Source of the DNA: Occultella gossypii | GTDB lineage: Bacteria; Actinomycetota; Actinomycetes; Actinomycetales; Beutenbergiaceae | Assembly (NCBI RefSeq): GCF_019947135.1 | Contig: NZ_JAGSHT010000010.1 | Span: 310,001 to 374,000, forward strand | Direction of reading: 5' to 3' | DNA length: 64,000 nt | Shown here: positions 36,696 to 45,686 of the stretch, in pieces | Layout of the letters: each line of letters begins with the position of its first letter | Numbering within the stretch: the first letter of the stretch is position 1 | The notes under the pieces: generated by a model | What the model was told of the DNA's origin: nothing | Seen by the model: the letters and a program-made list of their open reading frames with translations, nothing else | Databases searched by the model: none | Translations under genes and position numbers: made by a program

Positions 36696-36713
36696 TATCT
36701 CACATCTGAGATA
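36696..36713. promoter_or_regulatory. Perfect operator-like palindrome at the start of the HTH-MurA gene
   Basis: TATCTCA and TGAGATA form a perfect seven-base inverted repeat with a four-base spacer, ending 10 bases before the ATG. It is AT-rich in a GC-rich genome. Because the encoded protein carries an XRE domain, autoregulation is the simplest reading, though binding is not shown. Confidence 0.6.
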
Positions 36714-36759
36714 ATGCGAGGGTCCGTGACCTAGAACACAGCGCGTGTCGCACGATTGG

Positions 36760-36796
36760 GCGCCGACCTCATGCGCGGCGCGCATGAGGTCGGCGC
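36760..36796 (-). terminator. Strong hairpin after the phoH gene
   Basis: GCGCCGACCTCATGCGC pairs perfectly over 17 bases with its complement across a three-base loop, five bases after the phoH stop. It separates phoH from the divergently controlled HTH-MurA gene. Confidence 0.8.
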
Positions 36797-36801
36797 AGAG
36801 A

Positions 36802-38226
36802 TCACGCCTCGATGCCCTCCAGCAGCTCTGTCACGAGCGCCGCGACCGGGGACCGCTCGGACCTGGTCAGCGTGACATGGGCGAACAACGGGTGCCCCTT
36901 CAGCGCCTCGATCACGGCGGCGACCCCGTCGTGACGTCCCACCCGGAGGTTGTCCCGCTGGGCGACGTCGTGAGTGAGGACCACCCTGGAGCTCTGCCCG
37001 ATCCGGGACAGCACCGTGAGCAGGACGTTGCGCTCGAGCGACTGGGCCTCGTCCACGATCACGAACGCGTCGTGCAGGGACCGGCCCCGGATGTGCGTGA
37101 GCGGGAGCACCTCGAGCATGCCCCGGTCCATGACCTCCTCGACCACCTCCGAGGAGACCACCGCACCGAGGGTGTCGAAGACGGCCTGCGCCCAGGGGTT
37201 CATCTTCTCGGCCTCGCTGCCCGGCAGGTAGCCGAGCTCCTGGCCGCCGACGGCGTACAGCGGCCGGAACACCATCACCTTCCGGTGTTCGCGCCGCTCC
37301 AGCACGGCCTCGAGCCCCGCGCAGAGTGCCAGCGCGGACTTCCCCGTCCCCGCCCGGCCCCCGAGCGAGACGATGCCGATCTCCGGATCGAGCAGCAGGT
37401 CGATCGCGATCCGCTGCTCGGCGCTGCGTCCGTGCATCCCGAAGATGTCCCGGTCGCCCCGAACCAGCGCGATCTGCTTGTCCGGCGTGACCCGCCCGAG
37501 CCCCGAACCGCGCGGCGAGTGCAGCACCAGCCCGGTGTGACACGGCAGGTCCCGGACGCCGTCGCCCATCGACAGGTCCGCGATGGAGAGCTGCTCGTCC
37601 CCGAACAGCGTGGCCATCTCGGACTCGGTGACCGAGGCCTCGGACATGCCCCGCCACCCGGAATCGACCGCCAGCTGGGCCCGGTACTCCTCGGCCCGGA
37701 TCCCGACCGCGGAGGCCTTGACCCGCATCGGCAGGTCCTTGGAGACCACCCGGACGCATCGGCCCTCGGAGCGCAGGTTCGCGGCAACGGAGAGGATCCG
37801 GGTGTCGTTGTCACCCAGGCGCAGCCCCGAGGGCAGGACCGACGGGTCGGAGTGGTTCAGCTCGACCCGGACGGTGCCGCCCGCCTCGCCCACTGCGATC
37901 GGCTCGTCGAGCTTGCCGTGCTCGACCCGCAGGTCGTCGAGGATCCGCAGTGCACTGCGGGCGAAGTAGCCGAGCTCGGCGTGGTCGCGCTTGGCCTCCA
38001 GCTCGGTGACGACCACGATCGGCAGCACCACGTCGTGTTCGGCGAACCGGAAGATCGCGCGGGGGTCGGAGAGCAACACCGAGGTGTCCAGGACATACGT
38101 GACGCGTGCGCCGTCGGTGCCGTCAGGGGCGTGCGGATCGGGGACCGGCAACACGCCGGGGAGTCCCTCACCGCCCTTCGATGTGCCGGGGATCGGATCG
38201 TCGAACGCGAGGGACTCACGGGTCAC
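36802..38226 (-). CDS. PIN-PhoH ATPase (PhoH2 type)
   Basis: The 474-residue protein joins an N-terminal PIN ribonuclease domain ([12 protein letters not shown] with D47, [14 protein letters not shown], and a later GDNDTRIL) to a C-terminal PhoH ATPase domain with Walker A GRAGTGKS (residues 290-297) and the [12 protein letters not shown]-like Walker B ([12 protein letters not shown]). PhoH2 proteins of mycobacteria are RNA helicases with RNase activity. The GTG at 38226 has GGAGGAG before it. In mycobacteria a small antitoxin gene precedes phoH2; none can be shown in the 298 bases upstream here. Confidence 0.93.
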   Translation of the reverse strand: MTRESLAFDDPIPGTSKGGEGLPGVLPVPDPHAPDGTDGARVTYVLDTSVLLSDPRAIFRFAEHDVVLPIVVVTELEAKRDHAELGYFARSALRILDDLRVEHGKLDEPIAVGEAGGTVRVELNHSDPSVLPSGLRLGDNDTRILSVAANLRSEGRCVRVVSKDLPMRVKASAVGIRAEEYRAQLAVDSGWRGMSEASVTESEMATLFGDEQLSIADLSMGDGVRDLPCHTGLVLHSPRGSGLGRVTPDKQIALVRGDRDIFGMHGRSAEQRIAIDLLLDPEIGIVSLGGRAGTGKSALALCAGLEAVLERREHRKVMVFRPLYAVGGQELGYLPGSEAEKMNPWAQAVFDTLGAVVSSEVVEEVMDRGMLEVLPLTHIRGRSLHDAFVIVDEAQSLERNVLLTVLSRIGQSSRVVLTHDVAQRDNLRVGRHDGVAAVIEALKGHPLFAHVTLTRSERSPVAALVTELLEGIEA

Positions 38227-38483
38227 TGGTAGCTCCTCCAGATGGACCTGCTCCGCTGCGCATTGCCGCGCTGCGGTTGCGGGGTGAGGGCGGTCGGCCC
38301 GACGAGGGGCCGACGGCGGCCCCTCTCCCACCTGAGCGTGTGCTCCATGGGCTGGCCTCCCGGTGGGTGACCGGAGTGCCACCCAGTGATGACCACGCTA
38401 CGACCGCAGCGCAGCTCTTCGTGGGAGCAGCGCGGCGTGGCGCGGCGAACCGCGAAGAGTTCACCTGCCGGACATGTTCGAGC

Positions 38484-38507
38484 CGGTGGGCCCTCGAGAG
38501 CCCACCG
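38484..38507 (-). terminator. Hairpin after the Z-prenyl transferase gene
   Basis: CGGTGGGC and GCCCACCG form an eight-base stem with an eight-base loop, 17 bases after the stop. The remaining bases up to the phoH start (38227-38483) hold no gene that can be supported; a small open frame there (38216-38464, minus) lacks a ribosome site. Confidence 0.55.
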
Positions 38508-38524
38508 TGACCGGCGCCTTCGCC

Positions 38525-39286
38525 TCAGCGACCGAGGCGACGCTCGCGCTCACCGAAGGAACGCAGGGCACGCAGGAAGTCCACCCGGCGGAAGTCCGGC
38601 CAGTAGGCCTCGCAGAAGTAGAACTCGCTGTGCGCGCTCTGCCAGAGCAGGAAGCCGCCGAGCCGCTGCTCCCCGGAGGTGCGGATGACCAGGTCCGGGT
38701 CGGGCTGACCCTTGGTGTAGAGGTGCTCGGCGATCTTCTCGACCGTGACCACGTCGGTGAGGTCCTCGAGCGGGCGACCCTGCTCGGTGTACTCCTTGAT
38801 CAGCGAGCGCACCGCGTTCGCGATCTCGTGGCGCCCTCCGTAGCCGACGGCGATGTTGACGTGCGCCCCGTCCACGTCCGCGGTGAGGGCCTCGGCCGCG
38901 CGCAGCCGGTCGGAGATCTCCTCCGGCAGGAGGTCCAGCTCCCCCACCATCCGCAGCCGCCAGCGCCTGGTGGTGGCGAGCTTCGCGACCGTGGCGGCGA
39001 TGATCTCGAGCAGGTCGGTGATCTCGGCGGGGTCGCGCCGGAGGTTGTCGGTGGAGAGCATCCACAGTGTGACGACCCCGACACCCACCTCCTCACACCA
39101 GGTGAGCAGGTCGGTGATCCGGTCCGCCCCGGCCTGATGGCCCTGCGCCGTCTCCAGGCCCACCGAGCGCGCCCAGCGACGGTTCCCGTCCAGCATCACG
39201 CCGATGTGATGCGGTACCGGTCGGCCGTGCAACTGCTTCGCGAGCTTGCGCTCGTAGATGCCGTAGAGGAAGTTCGGTGGCCGCAT
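38525..39286 (-). CDS. Z-isoprenyl diphosphate synthase, short-chain (Rv1086-like) type
   Basis: The 253-residue protein has the cis-prenyl transferase signatures: HIGVMLDGNRRWAR (catalytic D33), LWMLSTDNLRRDPAE, and the ending DLVIRTSGEQRLGGFLLWQ plus FCEAYWPDFRRVDFLRALR. These enzymes extend IPP on an allylic starter in the Z configuration. The start LYGIYERKL and hemolysin III as divergent neighbour resemble mycobacterial Rv1086, a short-chain Z-FPP synthase, so a separate long-chain UppS is expected elsewhere. The ATG at 39286 is chosen because it begins the conserved part. Chain length is not visible from sequence alone. Confidence 0.85.
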   Translation of the reverse strand: MRPPNFLYGIYERKLAKQLHGRPVPHHIGVMLDGNRRWARSVGLETAQGHQAGADRITDLLTWCEEVGVGVVTLWMLSTDNLRRDPAEITDLLEIIAATVAKLATTRRWRLRMVGELDLLPEEISDRLRAAEALTADVDGAHVNIAVGYGGRHEIANAVRSLIKEYTEQGRPLEDLTDVVTVEKIAEHLYTKGQPDPDLVIRTSGEQRLGGFLLWQSAHSEFYFCEAYWPDFRRVDFLRALRSFGERERRLGR

Positions 39287-39312
39287 CTCGGTTTCCGCTC
39301 CTCCTCGCGTGG

Positions 39313-39355
39313 GTGCCTGCACCCGATGGTCCCTCGCACCGTCGGGTGCAGGCAC
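39313..39355. promoter_or_regulatory. Hairpin in the uppS/hemolysin III divergent region
   Basis: GTGCCTGCACCCGA and TCGGGTGCAGGCAC form a perfect 14-base inverted repeat around a 15-base loop; the stem can extend by three more pairs inside. It sits 27 bases upstream of the prenyl transferase start, so it is probably in its leader, where it might affect translation or stop transcription from the other side. Confidence 0.45.
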
Positions 39356-39382
39356 ACGCTACAACTCTCAACCGGCGCGCGG

Positions 39383-39412
39383 ACCTACGCTTGCGTAACC
39401 TACGATGGCGTA
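39383..39412. repeat. Two tandem 15-base operator-like repeats before hemolysin III
   Basis: The units ACCTACGCTTGCGTA and ACCTACGATGGCGTA directly follow each other and differ at two bases. Each contains an inverted repeat TACG-N4-CGTA. They lie 59 bases before the hemolysin III start in the divergent region. TetR-type repressors bind such sites; no regulator gene is next to it. Confidence 0.55.
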
Positions 39413-39470
39413 AGGACCGTTGCCCCCGACGGTCGGAATCAGCCTGCACCGAGACGATGAAAGGGCCTCC

Positions 39471-40184
39471 ATGACACGCACCACAGCGCGCGGGCGCCGG
39501 CCCGGGCCGCCACCGGTGAGCGCCGAGCCCCTCGTCGCCCCGGCCCCCGACTTCAAGCCGCGGCTGCGCGGCTGGATCCACGCGATCATGGCCCCGATCG
39601 CGCTGATCGTCGGCATCATCCTGGTGGCGGGCTCGACCACGCCCGCGGCCAAGATCAGCACCGCCGTGTTCGCTCTCACCACGGTGATCCTGTTCGGCAC
39701 CAGCGCGACCTACCACCGCGGCACCTGGTCTCCGAGGGCATTCGCCGTGCTCCGGCGGATGGACCACGCGAACATTTTCCTGGTCATCGCCGGCACCTAC
39801 ACGCCGCTGGCGGTACTGCTGCTGCCGGCCGGCACCGCAAGGCTGCTCCTCTGGCTCGTGTGGGGCGGCGCGGTCGCCGGTCTGCTTGCCCGGATCTTCT
39901 GGCTCGGCGCGCCGCGGTGGTTCTACGTGCCGGTCTACGTGGCGCTCGGATGGGTGGCTGTGGGCTTCCTGCCGGCGTTCTGGGCGAACGGCGGGCCGGC
40001 CATCGCCCTCCTGGTGATCGCGGGTGGGCTCGGCTACACCCTCGGCGCGGCCGCCTACGGCTTCAAGCGTCCGAACCCGAGCCCCACCTGGTTCGGATTC
40101 CACGAGATCTTCCACACCGGGACCGTGATCGGCTACTCCTGCCACGCGGTCGCGATCGCCCTGGCGGCGTTCTCGGCGGTGTGA
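39471..40184 (+). CDS. Hemolysin III / TrhA-family membrane protein
   Basis: The 237-residue protein has seven membrane helices and the family's metal-binding pattern: a conserved segment TSATYHRGTWSP (His in the first loop), RRMDHANIFLVIAGTYTPL, and the C-terminal FGFHEIFHTGTVIGYSCHAVA with its histidines. The family is related to PAQR receptors and may be a hydrolase or channel affecting membrane energetics; a haemolytic role is not established. The ATG at 39471 follows AAAGGG. The divergent prenyl transferase and the operator-like repeats are its context. Confidence 0.9.
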   Translation: MTRTTARGRRPGPPPVSAEPLVAPAPDFKPRLRGWIHAIMAPIALIVGIILVAGSTTPAAKISTAVFALTTVILFGTSATYHRGTWSPRAFAVLRRMDHANIFLVIAGTYTPLAVLLLPAGTARLLLWLVWGGAVAGLLARIFWLGAPRWFYVPVYVALGWVAVGFLPAFWANGGPAIALLVIAGGLGYTLGAAAYGFKRPNPSPTWFGFHEIFHTGTVIGYSCHAVAIALAAFSAV

Positions 40185-40238
40185 CCGGTGCGCCACTAGG
40201 CTGAGCCCACCACCGCCGCACCGCCGAGGGAGATCCGC

Positions 40239-41192
40239 ATGGGCAAGGACGCCGACTGGGACGAGGCTCCCGCGGAGCTGCTCCGCGCGGGCCGGGACTT
40301 CGTGCTCGCAGACCTCGACCGGGACGCCACGCCCGGCTGGTCGGCGGGCAAGGCCGGGGCCGAGGAGGCCATGGCCGCCCGCGGCGAGGAACTCTCCGAC
40401 CTCCAGGAGCGCCTGTTCGCCCACGGTCGCACCGGTGGCGACCGGTCGGTCCTGCTCGTGCTGCAGGGCCTGGACACCGCCGGCAAGGGCGGGATCGTGC
40501 GGCACGTCCTCGGGATGCTCGACCCGCAGGGAGTCGCCCTCGCGTCGTTCGGCGTACCCACCGAGACCGAGCGCAAGCACCACCACCTCTGGCGGATCCG
40601 CCGTGCCCTGCCGCCGGCCGGGCGCATCGGCGTGTTCGACCGGTCCCACTACGAGCAGGTGCTCGTGGTCAAGGTGGACGGGCTGGAGCCGGCGCAGGAG
40701 AACGAGGGCCGGTACGCCGAGTTGAACAGGTTCGACCGGCAGGTGATCAACTCCGGTACCACCGTGATCAAGGTCGCCCTGATGGTCTCCCACGAGGAGC
40801 AGGGCGCGCGGCTGCGGGAACGGCTCGAGCGTCCCGACAAGCACTGGAAGTACAACCCAGGCGACGTCGACACCCGGCTCAAGTGGAACGAGTTCCAGGA
40901 CGCCTACCAGGAGATGTTCGAACGCACCTCCACCGAGGCTGCGCCCTGGTACGTCGTTCCGGCCGACCACAAGTGGTATGCGCGGATCGCGGTCACCGAG
41001 CTGCTGTACCAGGCGCTGGTCGGCCTCGACCTGTCCTGGCCGGAGGCGGACTACGACGTCGAGAAGGAGAAGGGGCGCCTGGCCGCCACCATGGCGGACC
41101 CCGCCTACCAGGCCCACGAGAACGAGGACACCGGCGGCGGCAAGAAGTCGAAGAAGGACAACAAGAAGGGGAAGAAGGGGAGGAAGAAGTAA
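40239..41192 (+). CDS. Polyphosphate kinase 2 family protein
   Basis: The 317-residue protein has the PPK2 core: Walker A-like LQGLDTAGKGG (residues 76-86), RIGVFDRSHYEQVLVVKV (lid and Walker B region), DKHWKYNPGDVDTRLKWNEF and PWYVVPADHKWYARIAV. PPK2 enzymes transfer phosphate between polyphosphate and nucleotides. The N-terminal extension is short and the C-terminus carries a lysine-rich tail (KKSKKDNKKGKKGRKK) that could bind polyphosphate. The start at 40239 follows GAGGGAG. Confidence 0.95.
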   Translation: MGKDADWDEAPAELLRAGRDFVLADLDRDATPGWSAGKAGAEEAMAARGEELSDLQERLFAHGRTGGDRSVLLVLQGLDTAGKGGIVRHVLGMLDPQGVALASFGVPTETERKHHHLWRIRRALPPAGRIGVFDRSHYEQVLVVKVDGLEPAQENEGRYAELNRFDRQVINSGTTVIKVALMVSHEEQGARLRERLERPDKHWKYNPGDVDTRLKWNEFQDAYQEMFERTSTEAAPWYVVPADHKWYARIAVTELLYQALVGLDLSWPEADYDVEKEKGRLAATMADPAYQAHENEDTGGGKKSKKDNKKGKKGRKK

Positions 41193-41216
41193 CCCCTCCC
41201 CCAGGTCGACCCGTCC

Positions 41217-42062
41217 CTAGGGGTCGAGCGTGGCCGCGCCGGCGGGCACCACCCGGTAGCGGCGGTGCCGCAGACTGGGCACCGCGTCGCGAACGCCGCT
41301 CACGACGGCGGAGTCCAGGTCCCCGTGCAGCGTCACCGTGGCCGCGGCGTCCGCCTCGGCGACCGGCGCTCCGAGCGGGTCGATGATCGCGCTGTGCCCG
41401 CTGCGTCCGGGGCCACTCTGGCTCGCCAGGAGCAGGTAGCTGGTGTTCTCCAGGGCCCGGGCGCGGGCCAGGGTCTGCAGCTGCGCCACCTTGCCGTCAC
41501 CCGCGGCCCAGGCCGCGATCACCACGAGCACGTCCGCACCCGCGTCGGCCAGGACCCGGAAAGACTCCGGGAAGCGCAGGTCGTAACAGGTGGCGATGCC
41601 CACCCGGAACCCGCCGACGTCGAGGACGAGCGTGTTCTGCGGCTCCGGCTCGCCGGGAGCGAGCACGTCGGACTCGCGCACCCCGAACGCGTCGAACAGG
41701 TGCACTTTGACGTAGCGACCCAGCACGCGGCCGTCCGGACCGATCGCGACGGCGACGTTCAGTGCCCGGCCAGCGGCCGCCGTCGGGCCGCTTGCGACCG
41801 TGCCGGTCTCGATGGTGCCGACCACGACGTGCACGCCCGCGTCCCGTGCGGCGTCGGCGACGGCACGCAGGAACGGTCCGTCGGCCGGCTGGGCCAGCTC
41901 GAGACTCAGCCGGGGCGCCCAGCCCGCGGTGTACTCGGGCAGCACCACCAGCTGCGCCCCGTCGGCGGCCGCATCCGCGATCGCCGTGACGGCCATGCGT
42001 GCGTTCTCCTCGGGATCCGCGCCGGCGCTCAACTGCGCCACGGCCACCGGGAGAGTGCTCAT
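41217..42062 (-). CDS. Carbon-nitrogen hydrolase (nitrilase superfamily)
   Basis: The 281-residue protein has the catalytic triad of the nitrilase superfamily: Glu in VVLPEYTAGW, Lys in YVKVHLFDAFG and Cys in IATCYDLRFPESFR. The superfamily hydrolyses amides such as omega-amides or N-carbamoyl groups. Its ATG overlaps the stop of the preceding small gene by four bases, and that gene overlaps mca, so the three form one transcript. Work with amide products of thiol metabolism would be plausible but is inference. Confidence 0.93.
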   Translation of the reverse strand: MSTLPVAVAQLSAGADPEENARMAVTAIADAAADGAQLVVLPEYTAGWAPRLSLELAQPADGPFLRAVADAARDAGVHVVVGTIETGTVASGPTAAAGRALNVAVAIGPDGRVLGRYVKVHLFDAFGVRESDVLAPGEPEPQNTLVLDVGGFRVGIATCYDLRFPESFRVLADAGADVLVVIAAWAAGDGKVAQLQTLARARALENTSYLLLASQSGPGRSGHSAIIDPLGAPVAEADAAATVTLHGDLDSAVVSGVRDAVPSLRHRRYRVVPAGAATLDP

Positions 42063-42322
42063 GGCCGCGCGCCGTCGGGCGGCTCGGTGTTGTCGGCGGC
42101 GTCGGCGGTTCCGGCGGTGTCGGCCGTCTCCTCGTCGGCCGACTCCTGGGCGGCCGCGTTCGTCCGCGCGCGCCGCATGTGCTTGCCCAGGGACCGGGCC
42201 AGGAAGAACAGCACCACGGCGAGGAAGAAGAACACGGCGAAGCCGCCCACGCCCGGGGTGACGACGCTCGGGTCCGGGATGTCGTCGGCCAGCAGCGGCA
42301 GCATCGACACGGCCGAGGCCAT
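42059..42322 (-). CDS. Small single-pass membrane protein between mca and the amidase
   Basis: The 87-residue protein has one membrane helix (VGGFAVFFFLAVVLFFLARSL) followed by a basic stretch (GKHMRRARTN) and an acidic tail, giving an N-out or signal-anchor topology. Its ATG shares one base with the mca stop and its stop overlaps the next start by four bases. The position between mca and a nitrilase-type gene is widespread in actinobacteria as I recall, but the function is unknown. Confidence 0.75.
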   Translation of the reverse strand: MASAVSMLPLLADDIPDPSVVTPGVGGFAVFFFLAVVLFFLARSLGKHMRRARTNAAAQESADEETADTAGTADAADNTEPPDGARP

Positions 42323-43200
42323 CACGGCGTCTCCCGGATGCCCGCGAACAGGTCCGTCTCGGGGACGCCGGTCTCGACCCGGGACCGGGCCAGCTCGTAC
42401 TCCTCGAACGGCCACGCCTCCCGCTCGATCTCCCGCGGCACCGCGAAGAAGAAGCCGTCCGGGTCGATCTGGGTGGCGTGGGCGAGCAGGGCCCGGTCCC
42501 GCTGGTCGAAGTAGTCGGCGCACTCGATCCGGGTGGTCACCTTGTCCGCGCGGTCGTCGCGGTCGCCCCAGCGCTCCAGCCAGTCGGCGTACGGCGACTC
42601 CTTGCCGGCGGCCAGGGTCGCCTCGTGGATCGCGGTGACGCGGGCGCGGGAGAAGCCGTGGTCGTAGTACAGCTTGGCGATCTCCCAGGCCGGACCGGCG
42701 TTCGGGAACGCATCCGGGTCGGCGGCGGCGTCGAAGGCCGCGGCCGAGACCCGGTGCGTCATGATGTGGTCCGGATGTGGGTAGCCACCGTTCTCGTTGT
42801 AGGTGGTCATCACGTGCGGTCGGAACTCCCGGACCACCCGGACGAGGGCCTCGGTGGTCACCTCGAGCGGCTCGAGGCCGAAGCACCCCGGTGGCAGCGG
42901 CGGCAGCGGGTCCCCCTCGGGCAGGCCGGAGTCCACGAAGCCGAGCCACCGCTGCGAGACCCCGAGCGCGGCCGCCGCGGCCGCCATCTCCCGGCGCCGG
43001 TAGCCGGGCATGTCCCGCAGCACCTCCGGATCGTTCTCGAGTCGCGGGTTCAGGATGTCTCCACGCTCGCCACCGGTGCAGGTGACGACGAGTACCTCCA
43101 CGCCCTCGGCGGCGTACCGCGCCATGGTCGCCGCGCCCTTGCTCGATTCGTCGTCGGGGTGGGCGTGCACGGCCATGAGCCGCAGGTTCTGCGCAGCCAA
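42322..43200 (-). CDS. mca: Mycothiol S-conjugate amidase
   Basis: The 292-residue protein has the zinc-binding LmbE-type motif [13 protein letters not shown] (H14, D17) near its start, [13 protein letters not shown] and the HPDH zinc ligand in [15 protein letters not shown]. This is the Mca pattern. Mca cleaves mycothiol conjugates to remove electrophiles. The start is the TTG at 43200, which has CAGGAGG seven bases before it; the open frame upstream is not coding. Its presence marks the organism as a mycothiol-making actinobacterium. Confidence 0.95.
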   Translation of the reverse strand: MAAQNLRLMAVHAHPDDESSKGAATMARYAAEGVEVLVVTCTGGERGDILNPRLENDPEVLRDMPGYRRREMAAAAAALGVSQRWLGFVDSGLPEGDPLPPLPPGCFGLEPLEVTTEALVRVVREFRPHVMTTYNENGGYPHPDHIMTHRVSAAAFDAAADPDAFPNAGPAWEIAKLYYDHGFSRARVTAIHEATLAAGKESPYADWLERWGDRDDRADKVTTRIECADYFDQRDRALLAHATQIDPDGFFFAVPREIEREAWPFEEYELARSRVETGVPETDLFAGIRETP

Positions 43201-43283
43201 GTGATCCTCCTGGGATCGGCGGTGGGACAATGGGCACGAAGGCGCGCGCCGGAACTCCGCGCGCGGCGACCCCCAGTCTAAGG

Positions 43284-43724
43284 ATGGTACGCGTGGTGCA
43301 GGCACCGGCCCGGGCCGAGAACGAACCTTCGGCGGCCCTGCTCGCGGACCGCTACGGTCGTCGGCCCGACGGCGGAGCGCGCCGGCTGCGGGCACGCGTC
43401 CTGATCGGGGTGCTGGCCGCCGTAGGCATCGCGGTCCTGGTCTGGATCGCCGTCGACATGTTCGCGCCCTCGGTGGACAGCCGCGACGTCGGTTTCCACG
43501 TCGTGGACTCCGAGTCGGTGCGGGTGACCTTCGACGTCACGAAGCCGGCCGAGCGCAGCGCCGTGTGCACGCTGGAGGCGCTCAGCACCGGCTACGGCCA
43601 GGTCGGGCTGCTCGAGGTGGAGATCGGCCCGCAGCCGGCCGACACGGTGCGGATCACGTCCGAGGTGGCGACCAGTGAACTGGCCACCACCGGTCTGGTC
43701 CGCGCCTGCACCCTCACCGACTGA
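43284..43724 (+). CDS. DUF4307-type membrane protein
   Basis: The 146-residue protein has a basic stretch, one membrane helix ([19 protein letters not shown]) and an extracytoplasmic beta-rich domain with [17 protein letters not shown] and a conserved cysteine. The order and neighbourhood (divergent from mca) match DUF4307 as I recall. The ATG at 43284 is uncertain; a GTG close downstream has a better-placed AAGGA. The function is unknown. Confidence 0.8.
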   Translation: MVRVVQAPARAENEPSAALLADRYGRRPDGGARRLRARVLIGVLAAVGIAVLVWIAVDMFAPSVDSRDVGFHVVDSESVRVTFDVTKPAERSAVCTLEALSTGYGQVGLLEVEIGPQPADTVRITSEVATSELATTGLVRACTLTD

Positions 43725-43767
43725 TCGCACCCGGCCCGCACCGGGCCCGCCGGCCCCGACGCGTCGG

Positions 43768-45537
43768 CTAGTCGAAGGTCGACTCGAGCCACCCGGCCCA
43801 ACCCTCCTCGGTCAGGTCGACGTCCCCGATCTCGCCCGCCGTCTCGGTCAGGGAGTCCCCGGTCTCGAGGGCGGTGTCGGACAGCTCGAACACGTCGATG
43901 CCGAGCGAGTCGGCGTAGGCGTACACGCTGCCGCTGAGGGCGTAGGCACAGCTCACGTCCTCGACGTCGTCGAAGTCCCGCGGCGACGGGAACGAGCCGT
44001 CCATGTCCTCCACGCAGCCCCGGAGCACCCGGCCGGTGTAGCTCAGCCTGGTGGCATAGGTGCCGTGACCCTGGAACAGCGACTCGTTGTACGTGGCCCA
44101 GCCCTCGGTGACGATGGGCCCGGCGTAGGCCGCCCGGGGCACGTTGACCTCATGGATGGCGTGGATGAACTCGTGCGTGATCGTGTCCTGGGTGTCGGCG
44201 ATCCCGTAGGCCAGTCCATTGGGACCGACCGTCACGATGCCGCCCGCCGTGGCGTCCCAGCCACCGGTGGCGATGTCGTCCGGGACGCCGGCAGAGGGGA
44301 ACGGCCGCGACTGCGGGAACAGGGTGCCGGCCCGGTCCCCGGTCCAGCCGTCGATCTCGTCCGGGTTGATGAACCAGCTGTTGAACCGGTCCATGTCGTC
44401 GCTGTAGAAGGAGAGGAACCGCTGGGCGTTCGCGACCCCGGTCTCGCTCTCATACCGCTCGACGACCCAGCGTGCACTCTCCTCGGCGGCCTCGGCGACG
44501 GAGTCGACCAGTTCCGACTCGTCCTCGTAGCCGGCCACGACCGAGTGCTCGGTGATCACCGCGTACAGCGGTTCGAGGTCCCACGGCGCCGGGTCGCCCT
44601 CGACCTCCCAGCCCGTGATCAGACCGCTCTCACCGTCGTCGCTGACGGCGATCGTGGCGCGGTAGTCGTTCACCGGCGCGTAGGCGAGGCCGGCGTCCGG
44701 GTGGTCGGAGTCGGTCGGGATGGTGGGCGAGCCCGCGGTCACCGCGCCGAGCTGGACGCTCTGGATGGCCGTGTTGTCGCGGTAGTTGGCGTTCTGCAGG
44801 CCCTGCATCGAGAACACGCCGCGGCTCCAGCCGAGGATCTCCATGTTGTCCCACCACAGCGACAGCGGTGCGGCGGCGTCGCCACCCACGTAGCTGAAGA
44901 ACAGTTCCCGGTCCCGGGAGGCGAGCGCGGCGTTCAGCTGCTCGCTCAAGTGGGTGCCGGTGAAGCGACCGTCGGGCTGGGTGTTCGGGCGGCCGTACCC
45001 GTCGTCGGTGGGCATCGTGCCCGGGTCGGGATCCGCCGTCGGCCCGGCGTTCCGGTCCTGGACGAAGGCCAGCGAGGCGAGCACCACGAGGGCGACCACC
45101 ATGACGGCGCCGAGGGCCATCGCCCAGCCGGGCAGCGGGCGGCCGCGGCGGCGCGGCTGCGGTGAGGTCTGCGGGGGGAACTGCGGCGCCGGGTAGGCGG
45201 GCATGTCGCGGTAGCGGTACCCGTAGGACGGTGCCGGGCCCTGGGCCTGTGCCGACGGCCGGGCTCCGCCCGGTGGCGACCAGCCAGCGTTCGCGACGCC
45301 GGGCGGGGCCGGTGCCACCGACGGCGGCGTCGCGGCGACACGCCGAACGGGTTCCGGAAAATGAGCGCCCGGACGCGGCGCCGGCTGGGCCTGGACGTAC
45401 GGGCTCGGTGGCCCCGGCGGGATCCACTGGGGCGGCCCGGATGGCACAGAATTCTGGGGCGGTGGGGACGTCGCCGCACCAAACAGATCGTGCGGACCGG
45501 CCGGATCGGGACCGGGCGGTGGCGCCCCGTGACTCAT
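43768..45537 (-). CDS. Proline-rich membrane-anchored putative metalloprotease (gluzincin-like)
   Basis: The 589-residue protein has a long proline-rich cytoplasmic N-terminus (about 130 residues), one membrane helix at residues about 138-158 and a large outer domain. That domain holds HEFIH (residues 455-459) and a Glu in TEGWAT (E478), the two halves of a gluzincin zinc site. No family name was recognised. It could be a surface protease or a sensor-like inactive relative. It ends convergently with the DUF4307-type gene. Confidence 0.75.
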   Translation of the reverse strand: MSHGAPPPGPDPAGPHDLFGAATSPPPQNSVPSGPPQWIPPGPPSPYVQAQPAPRPGAHFPEPVRRVAATPPSVAPAPPGVANAGWSPPGGARPSAQAQGPAPSYGYRYRDMPAYPAPQFPPQTSPQPRRRGRPLPGWAMALGAVMVVALVVLASLAFVQDRNAGPTADPDPGTMPTDDGYGRPNTQPDGRFTGTHLSEQLNAALASRDRELFFSYVGGDAAAPLSLWWDNMEILGWSRGVFSMQGLQNANYRDNTAIQSVQLGAVTAGSPTIPTDSDHPDAGLAYAPVNDYRATIAVSDDGESGLITGWEVEGDPAPWDLEPLYAVITEHSVVAGYEDESELVDSVAEAAEESARWVVERYESETGVANAQRFLSFYSDDMDRFNSWFINPDEIDGWTGDRAGTLFPQSRPFPSAGVPDDIATGGWDATAGGIVTVGPNGLAYGIADTQDTITHEFIHAIHEVNVPRAAYAGPIVTEGWATYNESLFQGHGTYATRLSYTGRVLRGCVEDMDGSFPSPRDFDDVEDVSCAYALSGSVYAYADSLGIDVFELSDTALETGDSLTETAGEIGDVDLTEEGWAGWLESTFD

Positions 45538-45680
45538 GGCCCACCCCTCTCGATTTCGGCTCCATCGCGGCTTCTGCCGGCCGCCGCCAGCCTATCGTGG
45601 AGGGTACGTGGCACCGCTCGATCCGACGTCTCAGGACATGGATCGAACTATCCATTGGCCACGAGAATGCGCCCGACAGG

Positions 45681-45686
45681 TATAAT
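45681..45686 (+). promoter_or_regulatory. -10 element of the greA promoter
   Basis: A perfect TATAAT stands about 128 bases before the greA start. A TTGGCC 20 bases upstream is a poor -35 at a long spacing. The leader would be about 120 bases long and holds no recognised riboswitch. Confidence 0.55.

Noticed and set aside
36745-38232. Long plus-strand open frame over phoH
   Set aside because: It is antisense to a well-recognised PIN-PhoH protein and has repetitive, charged composition typical of GC-rich shadow frames.
38216-38464. Small minus-strand open frame just before phoH, as a possible PhoAT antitoxin
   Set aside because: It would overlap the phoH start as in mycobacteria, but has no ribosome site and no similarity that I can see.
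39093-41117. Long minus-strand open frame over hemolysin III and PPK2
   Set aside because: It only becomes meaningful at its end, where the frame coincides with no known gene start; both genes on the other strand are convincing.
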